Source of the DNA: Atopsyche davidsoni
Taxonomy: Eukaryota; Arthropoda; Insecta; Trichoptera; Hydrobiosidae
Assembly: GCA_022113835.1 (NCBI GenBank)
Contig: JAILWY010000026.1
Span: 14,101,001-14,165,000, forward strand
DNA length: 64,000 nucleotides
Reading direction: 5' to 3'
The notes under the pieces were generated by a model. The model ran no database searches, was not told where the DNA came from, and saw only the letters and a list, made by a program, of their open reading frames with translations. Positions 36,501 to 47,240 of the stretch are shown in pieces; position 1 is the stretch's first letter; each line of letters starts with the position of its first letter. The translations under genes were made by a program, and so were the position numbers.

Positions 36501-36679
36501 TATACGAGTGAATTAAAAATATACTTTTAATATAAATTGCGATATTTTTAGGCCCTCAAGAAATCGATATTTTTAGATTAATTTTTGATTATATCATCAG
36601 CAACAGAAGCAGTGTGGCAGTAACATTTTTTTTTGAAGTTTGAATGTGGGCTTCTAGTTAAGTGCATGATTGTCACTGC

Positions 36680-36960
36680 GTCTTTTCAGGCGGCGCTCTG
36701 AAGGGCGGCTCGTGGGGTGGGCGGGCCGGGCATTTGGGCGGATTCCAGTGCCGCCCTCAGCCCGGGAGCACTCGGCAGCCGGCAGTCGGCGCTTGAGCGA
36801 TTTATGGCCTGGCGGGGAGATAAGTATGTGAATAAAATTTTGTTTGTTTTAGTCGAGGGCAGAAACAAAACGAGAGACGGTTCGACAACAAATCTGCGGG
36901 GGAACCCCACGGAACCCCACCCGCCCCTTCCTCCGCCCGGGATTTATCGCCTTTAAGTAC
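36680..36960. other. GC-rich island
   Basis: Contains GCGATTTATGGCCT at 36798-36811, the same 14 bases as at 47178-47191. The opposed frames of 79 and 74 codons share these bases and lack motifs. Confidence 0.45.
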
Positions 36961-37419
36961 AGCCGTCATTATGTGAACTCTTATAAATCTCTATTGCTAT
37001 TTGCTCCGGCGATTCTCTTTCAAAAATCAAAGTTTCTATTCAACAAGCAACCCTATTGATCCGAGAGGAAGCTGTCGCCGTTTTATTTCTCAGTCCAGTA
37101 CGAGCGGCCACTGGCTCCGACTCAGTTTCGCCACAAAATAACATATTATAAATTTTACTTTATTTATTTTAAAAGTACATTTGTATTGGTTTTTTTTTTT
37201 TCAATTTTAAACGTATGTACTATTAATGTTAAGACTTACGCTTGAGTATTTCTTTAGTTTGCTTAAATTAGACTTAGTTTTTGTTAAAACGACCAGCATC
37301 AAATCAAGTTTACTTAAAAAAAAAATACCTGCAAATTGATTGTATCAAAATATCATTGATATTTTAGAAAAGTAGAGTCAAGTGTTAATTTGTAATGTTG
37401 GAAAATTCTTTGCTGTGTG

Positions 37420-37700
37420 TTTGATATGCCAAGTCTCGGGTGCAGTTATCCAAGGATGCAGTGCTAAAAAGCACATTGGATCGTCAGTGCATCCAGGGAG
37501 GTTATTTATGCACACGCTGGTGCCGAGAGTAGCAGATTTATCGGCGGGACGTGGGGCGGGGGCGGGGGCGGGGGCGGAGGCGGGGGTCCTTAGCGGGCCT
37601 GCGCCCCCGGCGACGCAGCCTCTGTCTTAAGTGCTCGCGGAGGGTGCTTTATTGTATTAACACGATATCTGCCGGGAGACTGCGTGCCGGGGTGTTTGCT
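37420..37700. other. GC-rich island with GGGGGC minisatellite
   Basis: A short array of GGGGGC units lies at about 37552-37586 (GGGGCGGGGGCGGGGGCGGG). Upstream are AGATTTATCGGCGGGAC and GGTTATTTATGCACACGCTG. Strong G-quadruplex potential on the plus strand; no coding motif. Confidence 0.5.
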
Positions 37701-38009
37701 GCAAATGAAGTTTAATAAATACAAAACAATTCTTCGTCGGCTATCCCCAAAGTGAATAATTCAAACAGATGCATTGAATTTGTTATTATTAAAATAACTA
37801 CAATGCCCGTTAATAAGATGACACTTCTTATATACCATTATGCGAAAAAAAAGTCGAACATAAATAAAATCTTTTGTAAGTAATTTGTGACTATGTAGCA
37901 GTGGAAAATGATTCATCTCAAAATATGAATATGCAGAAGAATCACAGGTTAACTTAATTATGATTTAGCACATACAATAGCGCGGAATAAGTTTATACGT
38001 CAGACCGTT

Positions 38010-38340
38010 TTGAATATGTGATCACGGGTGGGGGTACCGAGGGTGACCCAGATATAAATTTCCATACAGGCCGTCACGTGAGAGTGGGCACGTCCGGAGC
38101 GCGGAGGTCCGCGTGTGCAGCGCGCGGGGCGGGAGGGCGCCGGGGCAGGGGCGGGGGCGGGGGCGGGGCGGGGGCGGGGGCGGGGCGGGGCGGGGGCGGG
38201 GGCGGGGCGGGGCGGGGGCGGGGGCGGGGGCGGAGGCGGCTGACTGATATCGCATTATGAAAAACGGACGAGAATTATTGCCACTGCACACGGGCGCCGC
38301 GACGCCCAGGGGCGCGGCAGTACAAGGCAAGCCCGATATT
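38010..38340. other. GC-rich island
   Basis: Encloses the GGGGC minisatellite. The 102-codon minus frame and 80-codon plus frame here encode only alternating Pro/Ala/Arg or Gly/Arg runs from the repeat and are spurious. Confidence 0.6.
38121..38236 (+). repeat. GGGGC/GGGGGC minisatellite
   Basis: Mixed array of GGGGC and GGGGGC units, essentially free of A and T across about 38145-38233, set in AT-rich DNA. The plus strand could fold into several consecutive G-quadruplexes, and the array would be prone to length change. Confidence 0.85.
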
Positions 38341-38640
38341 TTTTTGATAAATATTTTTCAAATCGACAAAAAAACAGTTGTAATTTTTACAAAGCTCGAA
38401 AATAACAATCGGTATGATTAATTTTACAATTATTTTTTTTTTATAAATCTACTTGATTTTGTGACGTTTCAATCATTGTGCAGTTTATAATACACATTAA
38501 TAATAGTTTATTGAAATATTAATAAAAAAAACACGGTTTTAATTAAAGCAAATATGTGTGGTTTTTACCATTGTTTGATAATTCAGATTTTAAGGGAGTA
38601 CGTAAATTATTTTTATTTTTCATAAAAAAAAGCATCTTCA
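38341..38640. other. AT-rich DNA, nothing identified
   Basis: Poly-A and poly-T rich; no features. Confidence 0.55.
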
Positions 38641-38649
38641 GAAACCCTT

Positions 38650-38945
38650 TGCCCTATTCCAATACACCGAGCACGAGCAGTCCTCCGTGACGTCATATCG
38701 CTGCAGGAGCATTGATCAAACTGTCCGGAGCTACTAATTGCATTCTGCTAAAATAAAAATAACGCAAAAGTGCTCCCAATCCCACGAGCCGCCCGCCTAT
38801 ATTAAGAACTACATAACCTTTACACTTCCATGCGACAGACGCTTCCCTTCCAGCGCGGGGGAGCGAGCGAGACAAATACAAATCCACACGTAGCGTGCGA
38901 GACGGAATGCATTGCTCTGAATCGCGGGCGGGCGGCGCGTGGTGA
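38650..38945. other. GC-richer island with CRE-like site
   Basis: A perfect TGACGTCA at 38688-38695 followed by CpG-rich strings (GCGGGCGGGCGGCGCGTGG near 38923). No coding motif. Confidence 0.45.
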
Positions 38946-39219
38946 CGAAAATCAAAACATAATTTTTTAATATATTTTATTCATTAAAATTTAAAAATTA
39001 TGTGCTTAACCTGTAAGTGTTTTCTTAAAGACCACATTAAAAATCTTCAAAAGAAAAGTCTTTGCTGTACATTAAAAAAATTATTATTTTATTTTTTGTT
39101 TAAAACATCGTTGCATATAAAATCACGACTTAAAATCGAGTATAATGAATTTTAAAAATATTACTATGAGCCTTCGGCGAGTTTCAACAATATGTAACAA
39201 CGAATACAATAATTATTGT

Positions 39220-39440
39220 ATTCGAATGCGTCGGCCCCCGCCGCCACAGGTGTCCCGCCGGCACTGCCCTTGCGAGAGCAAAGACACTGAATAATTTATC
39301 GATGCAGATGTTTTTGTCAGGGGGGGCTCGCGGGGGAACACGCCCCGTTAATTATAAGCGGACTACGTCAAAAAAAGGTGCGAGGAACCGAGGAAAGCGC
39401 GATGCAGTTTGAATTCCAAGCCCCGCGCCCGTTTCCGCTC
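39220..39440. other. GC-rich island
   Basis: CGTCGGCCCCCGCCGCCACAG-type sequence followed by TAATTTATCGATGCAGATG and a GGGGGGCTCGCGGGGG block. Non-coding appearance. Confidence 0.4.
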
Positions 39441-39497
39441 AGATTTTGAAAACTGCTTTTGAGAGAGAAGCTAAGTTATACAACAGCTGTTATATTT

Positions 39498-39532
39498 ATA
39501 TATATATGTGTGTGTGTGTGTGTATATATATA
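39498..39532 (+). repeat. TA/TG/TA compound microsatellite
   Basis: TATATATATA, then about seven TG units, then TATATATATA, nearly symmetric. Ordinary microsatellite. Confidence 0.85.
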
Positions 39533-39555
39533 AAACTTCAAAAAGCGCTGATTAG

Positions 39556-39722
39556 TTTTAGTCATCATTCTCAGCTAAGTATCCCAATAATTAGATAACG
39601 GCAACTCAGAGTTAACAAATATTAGAATTATATCATGTTGACTGCTCAGTGTTTAGAAGGCACCGATTGTTTTCAGTCATCATTCCTAGTTAAGTATTTC
39701 AATATCTAGATAACGGCAACTC
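39556..39722 (+). repeat. Two-copy direct repeat, period about 115 bp
   Basis: 39556-39608 and 39671-39722 share TCATCATTC, TAAGTAT and AGATAACGGCAACTC in the same order with scattered substitutions. A tandem duplication now diverged. Confidence 0.7.
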
Positions 39723-39759
39723 GTTTAAAACAAACAGCAAAAATATCATCTTCGCGACA

Positions 39760-40045
39760 ACCGCTCGTAGGTTTATCAATTCCTCGAGCCACGTCACCGT
39801 CTCCTGGGGGGACTCGCGCTGTCAATCCAGAAAGTTTGCGACATTCGCAGACAATGTCACCCCGACACTGACATAATGAACATCATTAGCACCTTGGAAA
39901 TGATTGAAGTTTCATTAAGATAAGATCTCGCCGGGCCAACTTTTCCGTTTTCCTCTGAACAATAGAAAAGCTCCGCCAGACTCGCGGTTGACGGACGGTG
40001 CCCCGTGATCGTGATTGACAGATGAATCCTATTTTTGAGAATAAA
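39760..40045. other. GC-richer island
   Basis: GC-richer block with CGAGCCACGTCACCGTCTCC near 39785 and CGCGGTTGACGGACGGTGCC near 39983. No protein motif in the 64-codon minus frame. Confidence 0.35.
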
Positions 40046-40689
40046 CGTCACATTTGAAAACGAAGTTTTTGCCCGTCATTTATCTGCCCAAATAAAGAAT
40101 TAAGCAAGAAATAGTAAGAATATTTTCAATGTAATAAAAAAATCACCATCAAATCAATCGCGTTTAGCGAATGTCTGTAAAACACTTCAGAGACTTAAAG
40201 AAAGATCTAATCACAACTGGAAAAAAAGTTTTAACAAGAAATATTAGAATCGCATCTAAATGTATTTACTGTAAAAATCTTAAACAACCAGTGGAATTCA
40301 AATATTTGCATTAAAACACTTAAAGTTCAAAGTTCTTTGGTTAAGCTCGAGTTTATTTTTTTTTAAACATTATAAGTATTAGACACATAACCAGATGATA
40401 ATAAAATAAATTTTGATTGCTGACCTATTCGTCTATTGGTGGCTTTTACAAATAAAAAAGAAGTGTTGGCAAGGCGAAGATATATACTATACTTGTATTG
40501 AATATCAAATATACACACTGTGGACATCTCACAGAGATTTTCTGCCAATGTTAATGTCTAAAGTATATCGTATCAAATCAATCAAATAAAAAAATATTTG
40601 AAGAAAATATTTAAACGCAATTTATAATTCAACTGTTTTACAATACCACTGTGAAGGTCAACAATAATCTTATTAGAATTAATGGTGAT

Positions 40690-40930
40690 TGTCTCGCGAG
40701 CAAGCCTTGAGTCCACTCTGGCGACGAGTTATTATTTTACTCCCAATGGAGATAAATGAGGTGAGCAATGATTGAGCGCTGTCAGGTTTGATTTCAGGTG
40801 GGCAAGGTCCTCCGCCATCTCTCCGGCGAGTCTGGGCCGAATGAACACAAGCAACGTTTCAGTCTCGGACCTCTTGCACTACATGCCAGAAGCGACCGCA
40901 TTTAAAACGGCCTCTACGCAGTAGGCCATT
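40690..40930. other. GC-richer island
   Basis: Mixed-composition block with CCGCCAT at 40812-40818. No coding motif. Confidence 0.35.
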
Positions 40931-41289
40931 TCGCAATTGATAATATATTTTTTTATTGAAAAATCTAACAAGTTGTAAAAAAACAATTTTATGATTTGAC
41001 CTAAATTTGATATGTTTTTTAAACGTTTTACTCATTATCAAAATATTAAAACTACAAACGTAAATAGATTATGAAAACTTTCGCTAGTTTCCTTGTGAGC
41101 AGCTTTATCTTTCAGGGGTTTTATTCATTCTCAAGATTTCGCTCATCTACTTGTTGTTGTTATATATATATGAGATGTATAATGAAATCATTTGGTCTTA
41201 GATACCTTAATTTTAGTTCTTTTTGTATATGTTCAAAATTTTAACTTATGATATGTTCATGTGTTCAATTAATAATATGGATATTCATA

Positions 41290-41530
41290 ATTGTGTCTAT
41301 TCTGTTGTTTATGCATAGTTGCCATTCTGTACCCTGAGCGTGTGTAAAGAATCGTGTGGAGAGATGTGCTCTGGAAGTACCTTGTCGAGGTGAGGGGGGC
41401 TCCTGCTATTGTTTTAAGGAGTATCAGATCTAAACGCCAGATGATTACATAATCATGTTATTGGGCAGCAGCAATACATATAAAAACTCCCAGTGTAGAA
41501 GAAACCGGGGATCCACTACATGCTCTCAGT
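41290..41530 (+). repeat. Unclassified interspersed repeat C, copy 3
   Basis: Contains GGAAGTACCTTGTCGAGGTG, GCAGCAGCAATACAT and GGGGATCCACTACATGCTCT in the same order as copy 2 (inverted at 33 kb). It lacks the terminal GAAGAAGAT block because mariner-derived sequence starts at about 41531. Confidence 0.6.
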
Positions 41531-41535
41531 ATACG

Positions 41536-41739
41536 TCGAATGAGGAGGTCATCGCCGCCACGGAGGCCTACTTTGCAAACCTCGAGAAAACGTATTTTTC
41601 ATGTGGGTTTAAGAAGTTGGAGCATCGCTAAGTCAAGTGTATCGAGCTGAAAGGAGACTATTTTGAGAAATAAATCGCCTTTTTTAGAAAATTTTCGTTT
41701 TTCTGTTGTAGGCTAAGTACATATAGGACCGCCCTCGTA
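41536..41739 (+). pseudogene. mariner transposase C-terminal remnant
   Basis: The plus frame from 41536 reads SNEEVIAATEAYFANLEKTY, then FKKLEHR, a stop where mariner normally has Trp, VKCIELKGDYFEK and the true stop at 41671-41673. This is the C-terminal end of a mariner (DD34D) transposase. The 3' end AGGACCGCCCTCGTA before a TA matches mariner-type terminal repeats. All catalytic parts are missing. Confidence 0.8.
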
Positions 41740-41914
41740 TATATGCTCAGTGAAATGGTCGCCAACCTTTCACGAGGAGGAGCACTTAAATATTGCAAAT
41801 TAAACCGTTGTACGTTCTAATTCATGTGATGTTTTATTACAGATGTATTTATGGCGAAAACTTCATTATTGAATGTAAGACACAACGTTTCTACGTTGCA
41901 CAGGCGAAAAAGCA

Positions 41915-42125
41915 AAAAATCCAAAAGTTCGCGACGTCCGAGAGTCGTTGCACCCACACGCCCACACACACTCGCGCTCCGTCATAAATCCCGCGTGTAA
42001 TAGAGCCAGCAGGCATGATCGCATGAAGACTGATGTGACGCGGGGGCCATGAATCTCAATCACGCGAGAGGACCCGCGCCCGGCGGGGGCTCCTCCCGCG
42101 GGCCCTCGGCTGCACAATCTTGCGG
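41915..42125. other. GC-rich island leading into the tandem array
   Basis: CpG-rich block (CGACGTCCGAGAGTCG near 41931; GCGCCCGGCGGGGGCTCC near 42077). Its last part, CCCTCGGCTGCACAATCTTG, resembles unit junctions of the array that follows, so the array may have grown from the island edge. Confidence 0.4.
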
Positions 42126-42126
42126 A

Positions 42127-43340
42127 ATTATGCCCCGACGACACCGCCAACTCGCAATCATCACATGCATAACCTCACCCAATATCTTATCATATAATTA
42201 ATAAAAATATATATATATATGTTTACATGGGATAGTTCATCCGGCTGCGGGACGATCTCCTTCGCTTTCGACTTCGGAAGCTTTAGCGGCATTATGCTCT
42301 GACGTCACCGCCAACTCGCAATCATCAGATGCATAACCTCACCCAATATTTTATCATATAATTTTTTTTTTTTTTTAAATTTGCTGCGGGACGATCTCCA
42401 TCGGAACCCTCGGCGAGATTATGCTCTGACGTCACTGCCAGATGCATAGCCTCACCTATATATTTCCGGCGTTTTTATTGTTACACACGATAAGTAACTA
42501 AAGTGTATTTTTGTTAAAATATGGGATAGCTCATCCGGCTGCAGGACGATGTCCTTCGGAAGCTTTAGCGGCATTATGCTCTGACGTCACTGCCAACTCG
42601 CAATCATCAGATGCATAACCTCACCTAATATTTTTTCATGTAATAAATTTAAAAAAAAATTTTATTAACATGGGATAGTTCATCCGGCTGCGGGACGATC
42701 TCCATCGTTACATAACTATTACAAGTAACTAAAATATATTTTTTTAAAAACATGGGATAGCTCATCTGGCTTTATGCTCTGACGTTACTGCCAACTCGCA
42801 ATCATCAGATGCATAACCTCACTTTATATTTTACCATATAATTAATTTAAAAAATAATTTAATTAACATGGGATAGCTCATCCGGCTGCAGGACGATGTC
42901 CTTCGGAAGCTTTAGCGGCATTATGCTCTGACGTCACCGCCAACTCGTAATCAACTAGCAACATCCGATGCATAATCTAACCCTACTATATATTTCCGGT
43001 GCTTTCATTGATGAACACGATAAAAATTAAAAAAAAAAAAAATAATTATTGACATGGGATAAGAATGGGATTGCTGAACCCTCGGCGAGATTATGCTCTG
43101 ATTTCGCCGCCAACTCGCAAGTACCACAACTATTATAAAATATATAGTAAACAATTTATAGCTTTAATGACTGGAGAGCGTCCTGTTGGTGAAAAGCACC
43201 TCCAAATGACAAGTATCAGTTTCATAACATTACCCAATATATTTCCTGTATTTTTTGTTGTTACTCGCAATAAGTCATAATCATATATTTTTAAAAAAAC
43301 ATGTTACAGCACTGTCAGTCTGCATTCATGACGTCACATA
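42127..43340 (+). repeat. Diverged tandem array with CRE-like sites
   Basis: About seven units of roughly 110-200 bp, each with a core ATTATGCTCTGACGTCAC, then GCCAACTCGCAATCATCAGA, TGCATAACCTCACC, an AT-rich spacer, and ATGGGATAGCTCATCCGGCT with GGACGATCTCC. Unit cores start near 42128, 42291, 42418, 42573, 42771, 42920 and 43089. A final TGACGTCAC occurs at 43329. Spacer lengths vary, and some units lack sub-blocks, so the array evolved by unequal exchange and deletion. Perfect TGACGTCA sites are at 42300, 42427, 42582, 42929 and 43329. No coding capacity. Confidence 0.85.
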
Positions 43341-43499
43341 ATACTTATTTAAATATCAGCAATTTTTGTGAAGAGTGCAGTGCGTAATCACACAATTGTT
43401 TAATAAAAATATAATATTTTTGTATTAAATTCTTGTTTTATTTATATGCGTTAAAATTAAGCTATTGAATTAAGCATATATTTTTTCCATACGTGAATC

Positions 43500-43523
43500 A
43501 CCTGTTTACGCCGGTAAACAGGT
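43500..43523. repeat. Inverted pair of GTAAACA motifs
   Basis: ACCTGTTTAC (43500-43509) and GTAAACAGGT (43514-43523) are exact reverse complements around a GCCG spacer. GTAAACA is the core bound by forkhead-family factors, so this is a possible paired site; binding is inference. Confidence 0.7.
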
Positions 43524-43639
43524 AAGCACCAGTGCACTTAGTTGACTCAAATTAATAACGCTCGTAATTATTTATGCTAATGACGAATTTCGTCAACATT
43601 TAAAATCATCGACAACCGCATGCCTGCAGTATAAATAAG

Positions 43640-44055
43640 CTCAGTGGCCAATCAAACGGGAATGCGCGCATCGAGCCGGCGCGTCCGCCCGAGGAGGTGG
43701 AGGTGTCTCATTGTCAGGCATCACGAGAAATTACACCCCGCGAACACCTATGCGAGATTTATTCACGAGCTCGCCGGTTTTAATTGGGAATCGGTTTTTT
43801 TTCCGGGCGGTCGCGGCCGAGGAGCCGGCGCGATGGCTATCTAATTTTATTCAAATCCGCTGAACGCGAGCGGCGGACATCGCCGCGGGTGATGTAAATC
43901 AGGCTGGAATCACGCGGCGTCGGTAATTATTGTCACCGAAGAAAGGATTCACTGCGTAGGGCTCGCGATCGTCTAATGATAGCCAGTGGCGTGCGTGGCG
44001 TGTCCGCCTCGGCCGCGCACGCGTCCCCAGCCGCGCTATCTCCCGGTAGGGTGAC
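43640..44055. other. GC-rich island
   Basis: CpG-rich block with GAGCCGGCGCGTCCGCCC near 43673, AGATTTATTCACGAGC near 43754 and GAGCGGCGGACATCGCCGCG near 43869. The 66-codon plus frame has no motifs. Confidence 0.45.
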
Positions 44056-44099
44056 CATATACTATATAAAAATATGTTTAAAAAAATTACTTAAAATAC

Positions 44100-44440
44100 G
44101 GAAATTGATTAAAGAAACTCTTAAAAAAAATATCATCATGATTTGTGTGGGATTTGAACCCACATCCCCAAGCTTACATGGCCGGTGCATTACCAATTAT
44201 ACCAAAGAATCACTAGTACTAGGCAAGAATTTTTAACAATCATATCCTAGTACGTTGTTTCAGTTTTAGGATATGTTTGTTAAAAATTAAAAATTCCCAC
44301 ACAAATCATGATGATATTTTTTCTAAGATTTTCTTTAATCAATTTTCAATATTTGAAAAAATGTATTTAAACATTATCAATCAATCAAACCTGTAAAGGC
44401 AAAATCGTACTTTCTGTGATACGGTCTTCACAAAAATCAA
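44100..44440 (-). mobile_element. tRNA-bearing inverted-repeat element E4
   Basis: Left arm TTGATTAAAGAAACTCTTAA (from about 44105) is matched in inverse by TTTTCTTTAATCAATTTTCA (near 44331). A tRNA-like domain lies at 44138-44213. The inner right half also contains the end of a second inverted copy (CACACAAATCATGATG near 44308). A tail with CCTGTAAAGGCAAAATCGTA (44390-44440) recurs in E5. Confidence 0.7.
44138..44213 (-). pseudogene. tRNA-like domain of E4
   Basis: T arm TGTGGGTTTCAAATCCC-type with intact stem, but the D-arm side (TTTGGTATAATTGGTAATGC on the minus strand) and the acceptor end are altered. The loop is CATGTAA. A degenerate tRNA relic. Confidence 0.55.
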
Positions 44441-44455
44441 TAATATAAACTTAAT

Positions 44456-44870
44456 ATAGAATAAATTTTTAATTTTTGACTTGTCTTGTGCGGGATTCGA
44501 ACCCGCATCCCCACGCTTTCATGGCTGGTGCATTTAACCAATTATGCTAACGAGTCATCGATACTAATCAAAGACTTTTAACGCTCATATCCTATATGTG
44601 AAACAACGCACTTATTATTATGCCAATTAAATATTGTGTGACTTGCAATACTAGACTTTTAAACCAAAGTACTGAGTGAAGTATTGGATATAATTATTTT
44701 TAAAGTCTATTTAATTTAGCCGAAAAACGCACTTGTTATATATATATATATTTCTTTAATCATTTTTCAATATGTGAAAAAATGTACTAAATATCAATTA
44801 AAAATAAAAAAAACCTGTATAGGGCAAAATAGTACTTACTGTGAAGGTTTTCACAAAAAAAACAATATAG
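44456..44870 (-). mobile_element. tRNA-bearing inverted-repeat element E5
   Basis: A tRNA-like domain at 44477-44558 is followed by ATTTCTTTAATCATTTTTCA (44750 onwards) and a tail CCTGTATAGGGCAAAATAGT (44814-44865) parallel to that of E4. E4 and E5 lie in the same orientation with matching tails, as in a tandem duplication or back-to-back insertion. The left arm is not evident. Confidence 0.6.
44477..44558 (-). pseudogene. tRNA-like domain of E5
   Basis: Minus strand ATGACTCGTTAGCATAATTGG, then GCGGGTTCGAATCCCGC as a perfect T arm with a canonical B box. The anticodon-region loop CATGAAA differs from the other copies. The acceptor ends pair poorly. Confidence 0.55.
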
Positions 44871-45890
44871 TGTATATTTTTTAGAATACACCATGTGCTC
44901 ACGAGCAATCTTGTATTGCATGCTTCGTGGTGACGTCACTCTATCTTACACGCCTCGCGGCCAGTGCCGGGTGTTTTGAATAAGCGTTGTTTTTTCACGT
45001 TTTAACAAACAGTTTATTTCATTAACGAAGTAAAGCTGAACTATTCATATTAGATTACTGAGCGTATTCGTAATTTTATTTAAATTAAAAAATATATATT
45101 TGTGTCAATTGTAGAACCGATAAACACACATAAATACCTTCCCTTTGCAAACTCTAACAATCAATAATTAATATGTTTATAAACATAAAAAAATATATTA
45201 ATAATAATATTCCTATAATTTTTTTAGAAATGTGTGGTCACGTTTATTTGAAAGGTAGCAAGTTTTCTGTCGCACTGTGTATGCTCGTGCATAATATGTG
45301 AAGTACCGTGTGTCCGCCCATTAAGTCGTTGCAACGGCAATGCCAGTGTTTGCTGCAGGCTGTCACGTGGGCTATGCTAATGCACTCGCTATTGACATCA
45401 TGTCGTGATGATACGTTTCTGCTCTATGCCGCTCCTGATTGAGAGCTTAAGAACTTCCGCCAATTTACCAATTGTGATTTCAACGCACCCTAACATTTTT
45501 GGTATAGCTAAAATAACATATGATTAATTAACACCTTTTATATGTATGATATTTTTACAGGGGACTTGAGGACATGCGATGCATTATTGCTTGTAAGATT
45601 TGCACACCAGTGGTATTCATTGTACATAGAATTATGAAAATTCATTAGTTAGTAATATAATATGAAAAATAATTCAAGTTGATGCATCGAAAAGAAATGG
45701 CAGGTCATTACGCCTTCAAGAAAATCCATTTACTGCTTAGATTGGTCATGAAAAACTTGCGAACAAATTTAGCTATTTTATGTTAAAAAATTCATTGTTT
45801 TAATTTTATTTAGATTTAATTCAGCTGATAAACATATCCATACCGCGAGTGCAAAACTACTAATTATATATTTAACGATTAAAGTACAGC
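44871..45890. other. Mixed DNA without a recognised gene
   Basis: A perfect TGACGTCA lies at 44931-44938. A higher-complexity block at about 45235-45480 (GTGTCCGCCCATTAAGTCG; TGCTGCAGGCTGTCACGTGG) looks unlike the AT-rich background and may be an old transposon fragment, but I could not match it to a family. Confidence 0.4.
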
Positions 45891-45899
45891 TTTAGCACG

Positions 45900-46385
45900 G
45901 TCGCTATTGCCCCACCTGTTACCCCGGCGGTGCCCGAGTCAGATATTAAAAAGAGATACACGCAAGATTGATCGCCAGCGTACAAAATACTCAGCGAGAG
46001 ATCCAGACCCGATAAAGGCATAATTCACATGTCTAAATAAAGAAAGAAAGATTCGTAGATAAAATTATTAAACGCAAACTCCATACCCCGAAATTATAGA
46101 ATTAATCACTTCAAAAGTTATGCACTCAACGACTATATTTCATTCATATACGGTCGGGTCGTAATACGCGGCCATCCGTCCGAGTTATAAGTTTAATATT
46201 CACGAACGAGCCGTCGTAAATAAATCTTTTTCTCGTGCACTGACGTTGATTTGTGTGAATTAATTAAAACGGTACTTCCTAGAGGAAAATCGAATGGCTT
46301 CTCGAGTCGCGGTCCGGCGTATCTGGAGCGAGCGAAGGTGGCGACCGCGGCCGATTGCACTTTTGACAGGCTTTGCACTTTTGTA
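45900..46385. other. Two GC-richer islands
   Basis: GC-richer blocks at about 45900-45960 and 46150-46375. No coding motifs in the 61-codon minus frame. Confidence 0.35.
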
Positions 46386-47160
46386 ATGTTTACAACAACT
46401 TTAAAATGAAAATAAATCTGAGACGTTGATCTTGATAATATATTGAAAAAAAAAAAAAAACATTTATTTTAACCCAAATTTACTCAATAACCAACGAAAA
46501 GACGCTCACAGTGCTTTCCTTTGTTAAAGATGTGAAATTGATTTTTTCTACACATTTATAAAATCTTATCACTTTTTGAGTTTCTAAAACTCAGTAACAT
46601 TGTATTCTTCTCAAAAAAATAACTATATTTTTTTATAAAAATTATATAACAATGTTATCATACAAACCTTTTTTCAAAAGTATCTTATGAAATAATAGTA
46701 TACTTTGAAAAAATATAAAAACCAATTCAATTTAACTAATATTCCATACCACATTGATAATTATGTAAACCATTTGCGTGTTAAGTAATTCTGTTTCATT
46801 ATTCTCAGGTGAAAAAATATTTATTTTACAATTCCAATACAAAGAAACGCAAAGTCACAGACGCATTCATAACTTGAACGTGTGTACATTTGATATGCTT
46901 CTGAAGTACAATAGCTCAAAAGGTTCTAATAGCACAATAAAATCAGTGGAATACAGCATTGCTTATACTAATGGTTATAACTACGACGCATAAAGTAGGA
47001 ATTGGAAGTCGATAAGTCCGAACAAATAAGTAGCATTGCTGAAGTACGGGTCGCGCTTTTGGGATTAGTGGAAGTGAAAACTTATAAATACACAATTTCT
47101 TTTCAAGGACTGAAATTATTTCCATGGCAATTAGAATAATAATACCGGACGGCTTGATTT
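46386..47160. other. AT-rich DNA, nothing identified
   Basis: Contains a run of 16 A near 46446. Short frames on both strands without motifs. Confidence 0.5.
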
Positions 47161-47164
47161 CTTG

Positions 47165-47240
47165 AGCTCTTTGTGCGCGATTTATGGCCTCAGTGGAAAT
47201 ATGAAATTACGAGAAATATAAAACCCTCACACGACCGGAG
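47165..47240. other. Small island with GCGATTTATGGCCT
   Basis: A short GC-richer patch with the same 14-bp string (47178-47191) as the island at 36.8 kb, in the same orientation. The surrounding bases differ, so it is not a longer repeat. Confidence 0.4.

Noticed and set aside
38022..38330. 102-codon Pro/Ala/Arg-rich minus-strand frame
   Set aside because: It is a translation of the GGGGC minisatellite, not a protein gene.
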